DNA of 17,731 nt from CAZXDS01 sp964639525 (GTDB lineage: Bacteria; Bacteroidota; Ignavibacteria; Ignavibacteriales; Melioribacteraceae), in contig CAZXDS010000051.1 of NCBI GenBank assembly GCA_964639525.1, positions 1 to 17,731 of the forward strand, in the 5' to 3' direction. Under the pieces are notes generated by a model, which made no database searches, was not told where the DNA came from, and saw nothing but the letters and a program-made list of their open reading frames with translations. This document shows, one piece after another, positions 1-6,669 of this stretch (the first letter of the stretch is position 1; every line of letters begins with the position of its first letter). The translations under genes and the position numbers were made by a program.

Positions 1-516
1 GCCACTGCCCGCAAATATTCCAACACGCTGACCCTTGCCGGTTGTGAGTAATCCGTCTAATGCTCTAATACCGGTTTGGAGTGGTTCACTAATTCTTTTT
101 CGCTCTAAAGGATTAGGTGGATTTCTATACACGCTACGAAAACTATCATAACTTATTTCACCAAGTCCGTCTATCGGAACCCCAAAACCATCAATTACTC
201 TACCGAGTAATGCCTCACCTACTCCTACGTGAAAACTTTCACCGGAGGAAACAATCTCGCAGGAAGGAGATATACTTTCGACTTCACCGAGAGCAATAGA
301 AAGAACTTTGCCTTCCTTAAATCCTACTACTTCCGCTCTACAGACAACAACTCCTGCTTTATTAACAACAGTACAAACTTCACCAAGAGAAACATTAGGA
401 CCAATAGAAACGATAATTAAGCCAATAACATCCGTAACTTTTCCATTAAGCTTGATAGGCTCTGTTTTTTCAATTATGTCTAAAAATTTTTCGGTATATT
501 TTTCAGCTATATTCAC
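1..516 (-). CDS. fliI: Flagellar export ATPase FliI, N-terminal part (cut by window edge)
   Basis: FliI is the cytoplasmic ATPase that, with FliH and FliJ, feeds substrates to the flagellar type III export gate. Only the first 172 codons are present; the frame is open to base 1. The visible part holds the N-terminal beta-barrel (about residues 20-95) with VGEALLGRVIDGFGVPIDG, then RNPPNPLERKRISEPLQTG and RALDGLLTTGKGQRVGIFAGSG-type sequence running into the Walker A loop, which is cut after AGSG. I place the start at a GTG at 516-514, which shares four bases (GTGA) with the fliH stop; no ATG lies at a suitable place. The overlap implies translational coupling to fliH. The ATPase core and any fliJ lie outside the window. 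The product is clear; the GTG start is an inference from the overlap and from FliI-like alignment of the N-terminus. Confidence 0.93.
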   Translation of the reverse strand, partial: MNIAEKYTEKFLDIIEKTEPIKLNGKVTDVIGLIIVSIGPNVSLGEVCTVVNKAGVVVCRAEVVGFKEGKVLSIALGEVESISPSCEIVSSGESFHVGVGEALLGRVIDGFGVPIDGLGEISYDSFRSVYRNPPNPLERKRISEPLQTGIRALDGLLTTGKGQRVGIFAGSG

Positions 517-1148
517 TTTTCGTTACTGTTATTTAATAGTTGATTTTCTAATGCCTTTGTAATTTCACCAATCTGAGTCGATAATCTTGCATCAACATTT
601 CCAATTTCCGTTTCAATAAAACTGCCTCCTTTTTCAATTTTCGAATTACTTTCAAATTTTATTCTCGAAAATTTATTGTTTAAAAAGGATGCTCCGTTAT
701 CTTTTGTAATAAAATTATAATCATCAGGATTTAGTTTAATAATAACTTCATTTGCACCTATAATTTTTGATGCGGATTCACGAAGTATTTCTTCAAGAAT
801 GGAAGAATTTTCAACTTCCTTTTTAACAATTTTTTCTGCAATTGCTTTTGAAACATTAAGTACAATTTTTAAAAAATCATTTTCGTATTCTTTCAGAGTA
901 GTTTCAAATCCGGATAAAATATTGTAAAATTCCTCGGTCTTCCCCAATAATTCATTTGCATGTACTTCTTCTAACTCTTCTTTAGCCGTTTGATACCCTT
1001 GTTCATATCCTTCGTTAAACCGCTTTTCAAATTCTTTATCAAGCGATTCCTCTTCAAACTCTGCTGCAATAGGATTATCTACATCGTCATTTGCAATTAC
1101 AGCTTTCAATGATTTTGATTTGATACGTAATTTTAGTACATCAGACAT
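513..1148 (-). CDS. fliH: Flagellar assembly protein FliH
   Basis: FliH binds and regulates the FliI ATPase and links it to the C-ring in the cytoplasm. The 211-residue product fits the family: an acidic N-terminus, a GxxxG-like helix (FNEGYEQGYQTAKEE, about residues 45-59), a long central coiled helix, and a C-terminal domain (about 110-205) with the conserved pattern around IAEKIVKKEV, VIIKLNPDDY and GGSFIETEIGNVDARL. The ATG start at 1148 is preceded by a Shine-Dalgarno-like AGGA inside the end of fliG, and the gene overlaps fliG by 8 bases and fliI by 4. Assignment rests on this pattern plus position between fliG and fliI. A V-ATPase/T3SS stator homologue (SctL) is the only related alternative and does not fit the context. 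Confidence 0.92.
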   Translation of the reverse strand: MSDVLKLRIKSKSLKAVIANDDVDNPIAAEFEEESLDKEFEKRFNEGYEQGYQTAKEELEEVHANELLGKTEEFYNILSGFETTLKEYENDFLKIVLNVSKAIAEKIVKKEVENSSILEEILRESASKIIGANEVIIKLNPDDYNFITKDNGASFLNNKFSRIKFESNSKIEKGGSFIETEIGNVDARLSTQIGEITKALENQLLNNSNEK

Positions 1149-2169
1149 AAACTTCCTCAGAACCTCGCATATTGATAGTAATCTCTTCCTGTTCCTCTAA
1201 TTGTTTTATTACATCCACAACTCTTGCTTGTGCTGCTTCAACTTCTTTCAAACGAACCGGGCCCATAAATTGAAGTTCTTCTTTAAGTAAGTCTGCTGCT
1301 CGTTCCGACATATTTCCGAAAATCTTATCCTTAACAGCTTCGTCGGTAATTTTTAGTGCATAACCAAGATCCTTTCTGTCAACTTCCTTTAGAATTCTTT
1401 GTATATCCTTATCCTGCAACTGAACTATATCATCAAATATAAACATTAAGCGTTTTATTTCGGCAGCAACATCATCACTTTTTTCTTCAATGCTTGCAAT
1501 AATTTCTTTACTCAAACTCACACTCGTTCTGTTCAAAATGGTAGCTACACTTTTTGTACCGCCTATTTTACTCATTTGCTGATTTATTGATAAACCCGCC
1601 AAATCATCAACAACTCTTTCAATTTGCTTCAATGTTTGAGGAGAAATTTTACCGAGTGTTGCAATTCTGTACACTACTTCCGTCCGTAGTTCATCAGGCA
1701 TTTCTTTAATCGCTTCTGCTGTTTGATCCGGATTCAAATGCGACATAATAAGGGCAATAGTTTGAGGATGTTCTTTACTTAAAAAATTTACCAGTTGTGT
1801 TGAGTCCGCTTTTTTCAGCACATCAAAACCATGAAGCGTTGTTATTGCCTTTACCTTATCTATAATCTCCACAGCTCTCGCCATACCAAATGATTTTTCA
1901 AGAACCTGCTGTGCAAAATCTATTCCTCCTTCAACTACATACTGTTGAGCGGTTACCATATCAGAGTAATCATCGAGTACTTCGTCAACAACTGATGGGG
2001 GAATATTTTTAACTCTTGAAATTTCGGCTGAAATTGATTCAATATCCATCGGATCTAAATGTTTGAATATTTGGGAGGCAGCATCAACATTTAACGCAAC
2101 CATCATTAAAGCCGACTTTTGAATACCGCTTAAATCCTTAAAAGCCGTTTTATTGTCTTTAATACTCAT
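1141..2169 (-). CDS. fliG: Flagellar motor switch protein FliG
   Basis: FliG forms the upper ring of the cytoplasmic switch complex, joins the MS ring to FliM/FliN and interacts with the stators to make torque. The 342-residue length is normal. Visible landmarks are the N-terminal FliF-binding domain (IQKSALMMVALNVDAASQIF), the EHPQ motif at 133-136 in the middle domain, the hinge MFIF at 242-245, and the charged C-terminal torque helix (about 264-300: DRKDLGYALK, then NMSERAADLLKEEL and FMGPVRLKEVEAAQ). No key motif is missing. The ATG at 2169 lies 11 bases inside the end of fliF with AGAGAAG just ahead of it; the downstream end overlaps fliH by 8 bases. This tight overlap keeps MS-ring, switch and export-stator subunits in one translation unit. 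Confidence 0.97.
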   Translation of the reverse strand: MSIKDNKTAFKDLSGIQKSALMMVALNVDAASQIFKHLDPMDIESISAEISRVKNIPPSVVDEVLDDYSDMVTAQQYVVEGGIDFAQQVLEKSFGMARAVEIIDKVKAITTLHGFDVLKKADSTQLVNFLSKEHPQTIALIMSHLNPDQTAEAIKEMPDELRTEVVYRIATLGKISPQTLKQIERVVDDLAGLSINQQMSKIGGTKSVATILNRTSVSLSKEIIASIEEKSDDVAAEIKRLMFIFDDIVQLQDKDIQRILKEVDRKDLGYALKITDEAVKDKIFGNMSERAADLLKEELQFMGPVRLKEVEAAQARVVDVIKQLEEQEEITINMRGSEEVYV

Positions 2170-3784
2170 CTTCTCTTAACCATGAATTTATTAATTTTGC
2201 TGCATCAGTTGGATTCTTTGTTACATAATTTGTTATTTTTTCCTGACGTGCCTTTTTCTTTAACGCCTCATCCGTTATTTCATCTTCCAAATCGCCAACG
2301 GACAAAAGAGGTCTTTTCCGATTACTGCTGCCACCGGAAAGTTGTCCCATAGAACCACCACCCGGAAGCGAAGGTGTCAAGTCATTAAATGAAGGATCAT
2401 TATATTCAACATTTCCTCCCCCAAGAGTACCGATAATTATTTTTTCATTTTTTAATCGCTTCATCAGCCCTTTCAATACAAACAGAGAAGCACCGATTGC
2501 CACGAAAATCAAAATCAAATTTGAGAATCTTTCAACATCATCCAAAGGTGATTTTTTTTGAGGTGCTTCCTTAATAACTGTCTTTTGATTCTCAAAAGGA
2601 ATACTAACTACTGAAATATCATCTTTTCTATTTGCGTCATAACCTACAGCTGATTTTACAATTTGTTCAATTTTCTGCAATTGAGCGTCAGATCTTGGTT
2701 CAAAAGTTGGACCTGTTTTACTTCCCTTTGGAGACTCTTTTTTTATACCGTTTACAACAGTTGCCACTGTAAGTCGGCTAATGTTGCCGGTACCCTCAAT
2801 AACCTTTTCTATTGATTTACTTAGTTCATAATTAGTAGTATTATTTTCAGTAACAGCTCTATTGGAATCGCTTTCTGAAGTACCATCAGTCGAAGATTTT
2901 ATACTTTGTTCACTGATAGCTACTTGTGATTCAGGATCGTAAGATTGAATTGTCTTTTCAACTTGTTTTAAGTTTAAGTCAACATTAACTTTTACTACCG
3001 AACTTCCGTAACCGAGTACATTATCAAGAATTGATTGTACTTTTTGGGCTAGATACGATTCCACTTTCCCTTTTATTTCAAACTGCTTTCCACTTGAAGC
3101 CGTTAAAGGATTGTCGTCATTTCGTTGTGAAAGTAATCTGCCTTTAGTATCTATAATTGTAACCATTTCCGGTTCTAATCCTTCCACACTACTGGCAATA
3201 AGATTTGAAATAGCTTCTATGTTGCCTGCAGATAATCTAGCTCCTGAAGTTGTTTTTAATACTATTGAAGCAGTCGGTTGTTTTTGCTGATCTTTAAAAA
3301 CTGATTTTTCAGGAAAAACCAAATGAATTTTTGCATCCGTTATGCTTCTTTCGGATTTTATTGTTCTTGCCAACTCTCCTTCTAACGCTCTTTTATAGGT
3401 CAATTTTTGCATAAATTCCGACATACCCATTGTATTTTTATCGAATAGTTCATATCCGACATCTCCAGAAGTTGGAATGCCCTTTCCCGCAAGATCAATC
3501 CTAACTTGATAAACTTTATCTTTTTGAACTTGAATAGTTGACCCGCCGTCAGTGATTTTATAAGGTATCTTTTTGCTATCGAGTTCCTTAATTACAGACG
3601 AAGCATCGCTTTGTGCTAGATTTGAATATAATGTTGAATAATTCGGTTGATTAAAAACAGAAAAGACAAAACCCAACAAAACCAAAGTTACTACAACAAT
3701 CCCGCCTAACATCATTCTTTGCTGTATTGAGAGCTTATTAAATATACCGTAAACGGCACTCATTGAATTAGTATTGTTTTCCAT
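2159..3784 (-). CDS. fliF: Flagellar MS-ring protein FliF
   Basis: FliF oligomerises in the inner membrane to form the MS ring, the foundation of the flagellum. The 541-residue product has the expected layout: a first membrane segment at about 25-44, periplasmic ring-building domains (YSNLAQSDASSVIKELDSKKIPYKI; later LTYKRALEGELARTIKSERSITDAKIHLVFPE), a low-complexity Ser/Thr/Asn loop at about 280-320, a second membrane segment at about 422-441, and a cytoplasmic tail ending KLINSWLREDEY, which matches the FliG-binding helix. Gly/Ser-rich cytoplasmic linker GGGSMGQLSGGSS lies before that tail. The ATG at 3784 has GAGGT about a dozen bases upstream; the gene follows fliE by two bases and overlaps fliG by 11. 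No signal of truncation or frameshift. Confidence 0.97.
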   Translation of the reverse strand: MENNTNSMSAVYGIFNKLSIQQRMMLGGIVVVTLVLLGFVFSVFNQPNYSTLYSNLAQSDASSVIKELDSKKIPYKITDGGSTIQVQKDKVYQVRIDLAGKGIPTSGDVGYELFDKNTMGMSEFMQKLTYKRALEGELARTIKSERSITDAKIHLVFPEKSVFKDQQKQPTASIVLKTTSGARLSAGNIEAISNLIASSVEGLEPEMVTIIDTKGRLLSQRNDDNPLTASSGKQFEIKGKVESYLAQKVQSILDNVLGYGSSVVKVNVDLNLKQVEKTIQSYDPESQVAISEQSIKSSTDGTSESDSNRAVTENNTTNYELSKSIEKVIEGTGNISRLTVATVVNGIKKESPKGSKTGPTFEPRSDAQLQKIEQIVKSAVGYDANRKDDISVVSIPFENQKTVIKEAPQKKSPLDDVERFSNLILIFVAIGASLFVLKGLMKRLKNEKIIIGTLGGGNVEYNDPSFNDLTPSLPGGGSMGQLSGGSSNRKRPLLSVGDLEDEITDEALKKKARQEKITNYVTKNPTDAAKLINSWLREDEY

Positions 3785-3786
3785 AA

Positions 3787-4077
3787 CTATTGTAACCTCG
3801 ATAATTCTTTAAACATATCCACAGCTTTATTTCTTATTTCCGTTAGTAGTTGCAAACTTGTTTTTGCTTCTTCCGCCGAAATCATAACATCATGAATCTC
3901 AACATTGCTATCACCTTTTATAAAACTTGCAGCTGTATTATCCGCATTTATTTGACTATTATTTACCTGTTTAATAAAGTCCGTAAATATATTTCCAAAA
4001 CCGTCTTGTTTTGGCTTTTGAACCTCGGTGAAATTTGGAATTTTAGGTAATCCCACAGGGAATTGATTTATTTTCAT
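3787..4077 (-). CDS. fliE: Flagellar hook-basal body adaptor FliE
   Basis: FliE connects the MS ring to the proximal rod and is among the first exported subunits. With the start at 4077 it has 96 residues, beginning MKINQFPVG and ending LLTEIRNKAVDMFKELSRLQ, the typical amphipathic FliE C-terminus. A longer frame opening with ATG at 4095 (six extra residues, MIREDK) exists, but the purine-rich AGAGAGGAT at 4082-4090 sits exactly where a ribosome binding site for the 4077 ATG should be, and the shorter start removes a 17-base overlap with the gene upstream. I therefore prefer 4077. It lies one base after the stop of the unknown 80-residue gene and two bases before fliF, consistent with co-translation in the flgB-fliI operon. 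Confidence 0.9.
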   Translation of the reverse strand: MKINQFPVGLPKIPNFTEVQKPKQDGFGNIFTDFIKQVNNSQINADNTAASFIKGDSNVEIHDVMISAEEAKTSLQLLTEIRNKAVDMFKELSRLQ

Positions 4078-4078
4078 T

Positions 4079-4321
4079 TTATCCTCTCTTATCAAAAATT
4101 GAACCTATTGCAACACCGGATATTTGTCCGTCTTTACTATAAAAATAGTTTTGTATTACTTCTTTCTTTTTAGGATACATTTTTACAAAAAACTGTTTTT
4201 CATCCGATGAAATTTGATCAAGTGAAAATTTCATCTCTGCATCCCGAATTTTATTTTTGGGTCGAACTTTATGAGTTCGTTGTAAATTATAATTCCCTAT
4301 TGCATTAGTATTAATTTTCAT
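4079..4321 (-). CDS. Unrecognised 80-residue protein between flgC and fliE
   Basis: I do not recognise this family. It is a small basic protein without signal peptide or membrane segment. It begins MKINTNAIGNYN, so it shares the opening MKIN with FlgC, FliE and FlgM in this window, and has a positively charged stretch (RTHKVRPKNKIRD, about 15-27), a central DEKQFFVKMYP (about 40-50), and a tail GQISGVAIGSIFDKRG (about 65-80). It starts two bases after flgC stops and ends one base before fliE starts, with its end doubling as the fliE ribosome binding site, so it is surely translated with rod genes. By position it could be a rod-assembly, export or chaperone factor; that is inference only. No catalytic motif is visible. 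Confidence 0.85.
   Translation of the reverse strand: MKINTNAIGNYNLQRTHKVRPKNKIRDAEMKFSLDQISSDEKQFFVKMYPKKKEVIQNYFYSKDGQISGVAIGSIFDKRG
4082..4090 (-). promoter_or_regulatory. Ribosome binding site that decides the fliE start
   Basis: On the minus strand AGAGAGGAT lies a few bases before the ATG at 4077. It overlaps the last codons and stop of the preceding gene. Its position supports the second ATG of the fliE frame over the one at 4095, which would place this sequence inside fliE. Confidence 0.7.
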
Positions 4322-4323
4322 AA

Positions 4324-4818
4324 TTAAATTTGCAGTGCATCCTTAGCAATTTGTTTTGATGAATTAAATGCAGTCAAATTAGCTTCATAACTACGACTCG
4401 CAGCTATCATATCTACCATTTCGGTAACAACACTAATGTTGGGCATTTGCACGTAACCATCTTTGTTTGCATCAGGGTGATCGGGCATATAAACCAGTTC
4501 GCCTTGCGAATTATCAGAAGCAACTTCAGTACTTAGCCCACTTGTCTTTTCTCCATTCTGCATAACAATTTGCGGTGAAGAAATATGCCCCGGTTGTGAT
4601 ACTTCAAGATTTAGCTTTCCGCCTTCCAATCTTAAATTATTGTTAAATGACTTAGCTTGTTGAACTACAAGATATTTTTTTTTATAAGGAGTTCCATCTT
4701 TGGTTCGCGTTGTATCGGTATTGGCAATATTTTCGGCTACCAAATTCATTTTTTTCTTTTGAGCGCCCATTCCACTGGCACTTATTTCAAAAGCAGAAAA
4801 ACTAGGGTTAATCTTCAT
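4324..4818 (-). CDS. flgC: Flagellar proximal rod protein FlgC
   Basis: FlgC is one of the axial proteins of the proximal rod, exported by the flagellar type III system. The 164-residue product opens with FSAFEISASGMGAQKKKMNL, followed by the rod/hook signature AENIANTDTTRT at about 27-38, and closes with the conserved coiled end SRSYEANLTAFNSSKQIAKDALQI. The middle contains GYVQMPNISVVTEMVDMIAA, characteristic of FlgC. The length is slightly above the enterobacterial protein. The ATG at 4818 has a strong AGGAGGAAG upstream, placed within the last codons of flgB, and only two bases separate the genes, so flgB and flgC are coupled. No cleavable signal peptide is expected or seen. Confidence 0.96.
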   Translation of the reverse strand: MKINPSFSAFEISASGMGAQKKKMNLVAENIANTDTTRTKDGTPYKKKYLVVQQAKSFNNNLRLEGGKLNLEVSQPGHISSPQIVMQNGEKTSGLSTEVASDNSQGELVYMPDHPDANKDGYVQMPNISVVTEMVDMIAASRSYEANLTAFNSSKQIAKDALQI

Positions 4819-4820
4819 AA

Positions 4821-5225
4821 CTATCTTCCTCCTTTAATTACTGTTTGCAACTGACTGAAATAAAAATTCATCCTACGTGCGGCGAGACGAAATAAAATTG
4901 AATTCTGTGCCATATCAGCCATTTCAGTATCCATATCTACATTGTTAAATCCCGAAACATTATCTCCGTTATTATCTCCGTTATTATCTTGTATAATTTT
5001 AAAGTTACTTTGCCCGGATAGTTTAACTTCACCGGTTGTAAAGTGTTTATTCTCTGTGGCTTTTAATTGACCTTTTCTTTCCATACTTAGGAAATCATCA
5101 AATTTTATATCTTCCCTGTGATAGTCCTTACTAGAAATATTAGCAATATTTTTACTAATTAATTTTTGTTTAACCGTTGTATAATCAAGGGTTTGTTCAA
5201 GTAATTTTAATATTGGTTGCGACAT
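4821..5225 (-). CDS. flgB: Flagellar proximal rod protein FlgB
   Basis: FlgB is a proximal rod subunit and here the first gene of the basal-body operon. The 134-residue product has the N-terminal rod signature QKLISKNIANISSKDYHRED (about 20-39) and a C-terminal helix with MDTEMADMAQNSILFRLAARRMNFYFSQLQTVIKGGR, both typical of FlgB. Between them lies an unusual Asp/Asn/Gly segment, DNNGDNNGDN (about 81-90), encoded by a short tandem repeat. The ATG at 5225 follows a weak GTGAGAAAA. A sigma-54 promoter lies about 35-50 bases upstream, and no gene occupies the space between, so transcription of flgB through fliI probably starts here. Confidence 0.95.
   Translation of the reverse strand: MSQPILKLLEQTLDYTTVKQKLISKNIANISSKDYHREDIKFDDFLSMERKGQLKATENKHFTTGEVKLSGQSNFKIIQDNNGDNNGDNVSGFNNVDMDTEMADMAQNSILFRLAARRMNFYFSQLQTVIKGGR
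4961..4990. repeat. 12-bp tandem repeat inside flgB
   Basis: On the plus strand the unit TATCTCCGTTAT occurs twice in direct tandem (4961-4972, 4973-4984) followed by a partial third copy. Twelve bases keep the frame, so the repeat encodes a duplicated Asp-Asn-Asn-Gly. It probably arose by slippage and sits in the variable middle of FlgB. Confidence 0.85.
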
Positions 5226-5258
5226 GCAATTTTCTCACATTTTATTTTGTGATTAAAT

Positions 5259-5275
5259 TGCAAAAGTAATGCCAA
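5259..5275 (-). promoter_or_regulatory. Sigma-54 (-24/-12) promoter of the flgB-fliI operon
   Basis: Read on the minus strand the sequence is TTGGCATTACTTTTGCA. It carries GG at 5273-5272 and GC at 5261-5260 with exactly ten bases between, and matches the RpoN consensus TGGCAC-N5-TTGC at nearly all positions. It would start transcription near 5248, about 23 bases before the flgB ATG. The same window encodes a sigma-54-dependent response regulator, and flagellar rod operons are known sigma-54 targets in several phyla. Seen directly: the motif and spacing. Inferred: its use. Confidence 0.85.
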
Positions 5276-5304
5276 CAAAAGAGTTGAAATTTGCTATGTA
5301 GGTT

Positions 5305-5322
5305 AAGTTAATGAGGTAACTT
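5305..5322. repeat. Small inverted repeat upstream of the flgB promoter
   Basis: AAGTTA and TAACTT form a perfect 6-bp inverted repeat around a 6-base spacer. It lies between the shared 20-bp motif (5325-5344) and the sigma-54 promoter. No T-run follows on either strand, so it is not a normal terminator; it could be a protein site or chance in AT-rich DNA. Confidence 0.4.
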
Positions 5323-5324
5323 TG

Positions 5325-5344
5325 TGGCTAAATATAGACAGTTG
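5325..5344 (-). promoter_or_regulatory. Shared 20-bp motif, copy 1: candidate activator (enhancer) site
   Basis: On the plus strand the core reads GGCTAAATATASACAGTTG (S = G here, C in the other copy at 12566-12584); with the preceding T the two copies match at 19 of 20 positions. The near edge is 53 bp upstream of the GG of the sigma-54 promoter. Sigma-54 activators bind upstream sites of this sort and loop to the promoter, so a site for the regulator encoded at 12794-14185 is the best guess. It lies just past the stop of the upstream 81-residue gene. Confidence 0.55.
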
Positions 5345-5351
5345 AAAATTA

Positions 5352-5597
5352 TTATTCACTATAATCAAGTAAAACGGATTTTGTTTCACCGCAAGAGCAA
5401 ATAAATTTTATTTCTTTAATATTATCATCGCTGTCTTTTTTAAGGACAATTTTTACACCGCTGTGGGCATCTTGATCTATTGTAATTTTGGCAATACCAA
5501 TAATCTTGGCATCTTCGGCTTTAATTAAGTTTCCATCGCCGCTCAAAGTTCTATAATTTATTTCTTTAAAGGTATCATCCTGAAATTCAGATTCCAT
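5352..5597 (-). CDS. Unrecognised 81-residue CxCG protein at the end of the chemotaxis operon
   Basis: I do not recognise this family. The protein is small, acidic and without membrane segments. The N-terminal half (SEFQDDTFKEINYRTLSGDG) looks flexible; the rest has alternating hydrophobic residues suggesting beta strands (AKIIGIAKITIDQD, GVKIVLKK) and ends with FICSCGETKSVLLDYSE. The CxCG at about residues 68-71 is the only cysteine pair and could be half a zinc site completed by a partner or by dimerisation. It starts three bases after cheB stops, so it is the last gene of the chemotaxis operon, and the basal-body promoter region follows. A role tied to chemotaxis or motor control is inferred from position only. 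Confidence 0.8.
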   Translation of the reverse strand: MESEFQDDTFKEINYRTLSGDGNLIKAEDAKIIGIAKITIDQDAHSGVKIVLKKDSDDNIKEIKFICSCGETKSVLLDYSE

Positions 5598-5600
5598 AAC

Positions 5601-6668
5601 TCACACCGCTTTATTTATAATTAATGGGATTCTTTCTAATGGCACAACTATATCGGCATTGCCGGCATCTACAACAGACTTCGGCATTCCGTAAACGATA
5701 CAGGATTCTTCATTTTGAGCCAAGCAGTGTCCGCCCAAATTTTTCAATCTTTTAATTGCTTCGGAACCATCGTGCCCCATGCCCGTCATGATTACGGCAA
5801 GCGTTTGTTTGCCGTATATGCTTACTACGGAATCCATCATTACATCAACTGAAGGGCGATGCAATGTACTTTCCGGCTGTTCGGTAATATAAATTTCCGT
5901 CTTACCGATTCCTACTTTTTTTAGATTCAAATGATATCCGCCCGGAGCAATATAAGCGGTTCCCCCCCGAACTTCCTCACCGTTTTCAGCCTCCTTAACA
6001 TTTATTGCACTCATATTATTCAACCTTTCAGAAAGAGATTTTGTAAATTTTGGCGGCATATGCTGTACAATAAAAATTGGAATCCTAATATTTTTAGAGA
6101 GCTGGGGCATTACTTTTTGCAATGACAAAGGCCCACCGGTAGAAATTCCGAGTGCGATAGCTCTATACCCTGCTCTCGGCAATTCGGAAGTACTTGTTGC
6201 AGCGGATGATTTGAAATGTTTGGCAGTCAAACCGCTAATTCTGCTTAATCTTTTATGAAGTTGTGATTGTCTTGTAATTGTTTTGACTTTTTTAATTAAA
6301 TCGGCTTTAATATCAGCAATTTTAACACTTACAAATGACATTTCCTTCGGAATAAAATCCACGGCTCCAAGTTCTAAAGCCTTTAAAGTCGATTCCGCAC
6401 CTTCGGTTGTTAACGAACTAACCATCACTACGGCAGTCGGTGCTTCTTTCATAATTATTTTCAAAGCAGTCAGCCCGTCCATCTTTGGCATTTCAATATC
6501 AAGTGTTATCAAATCAGGACGCAGTGATTTTGCCAAAGCAACTCCTTCAACTCCATCGCGTGCGGTTCCAACTATTTCAATATCATCATCCGAGTTTAGC
6601 ATTATTGAAAGCGATTTCCGCATAAAAGCCGAATCGTCAACGATTAAAATCCTAACCTTTTCGTTCAA
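5601..6668 (-). CDS. cheB: Chemotaxis response regulator, glutamate methylesterase/deamidase CheB
   Basis: CheB removes methyl groups from, and deamidates, chemoreceptor side chains and so resets sensitivity; it acts opposite CheR and is activated by CheA. The 355-residue product has an N-terminal receiver (about 5-125; acidic DD at 11-12, phospho-acceptor D57 in LITLDIEMPKMDG, K108) joined by a basic linker to the esterase domain (about 167-353). The catalytic triad is visible: S176 in GISTGGP, H203 in VQHMPPKFT, and D300 in MGHDG. The start is a TTG at 6668, one base after the cheA stop, with GAGG about ten bases upstream; the protein then begins directly with the receiver strand VRILIVDDS, as in other CheB. 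Translational coupling to cheA is likely. Confidence 0.96.
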   Translation of the reverse strand: MNEKVRILIVDDSAFMRKSLSIMLNSDDDIEIVGTARDGVEGVALAKSLRPDLITLDIEMPKMDGLTALKIIMKEAPTAVVMVSSLTTEGAESTLKALELGAVDFIPKEMSFVSVKIADIKADLIKKVKTITRQSQLHKRLSRISGLTAKHFKSSAATSTSELPRAGYRAIALGISTGGPLSLQKVMPQLSKNIRIPIFIVQHMPPKFTKSLSERLNNMSAINVKEAENGEEVRGGTAYIAPGGYHLNLKKVGIGKTEIYITEQPESTLHRPSVDVMMDSVVSIYGKQTLAVIMTGMGHDGSEAIKRLKNLGGHCLAQNEESCIVYGMPKSVVDAGNADIVVPLERIPLIINKAV

Positions 6669-6669
6669 T

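Noticed and set aside
3787..4095. Longer fliE starting at 4095
   Set aside because: The ribosome-binding-like AGAGAGGAT would lie inside the gene, and the ATG at 4077 fits both spacing and the family N-terminus better.
5325..5344. Shared motif read as a vegetative -10 element (minus-strand TATATTTAG, similar to the Bacteroidota TAnnTTTG box)
   Set aside because: Neither copy has a TTTG at the required distance upstream, and the constant spacing to sigma-54-like elements fits an activator site better.
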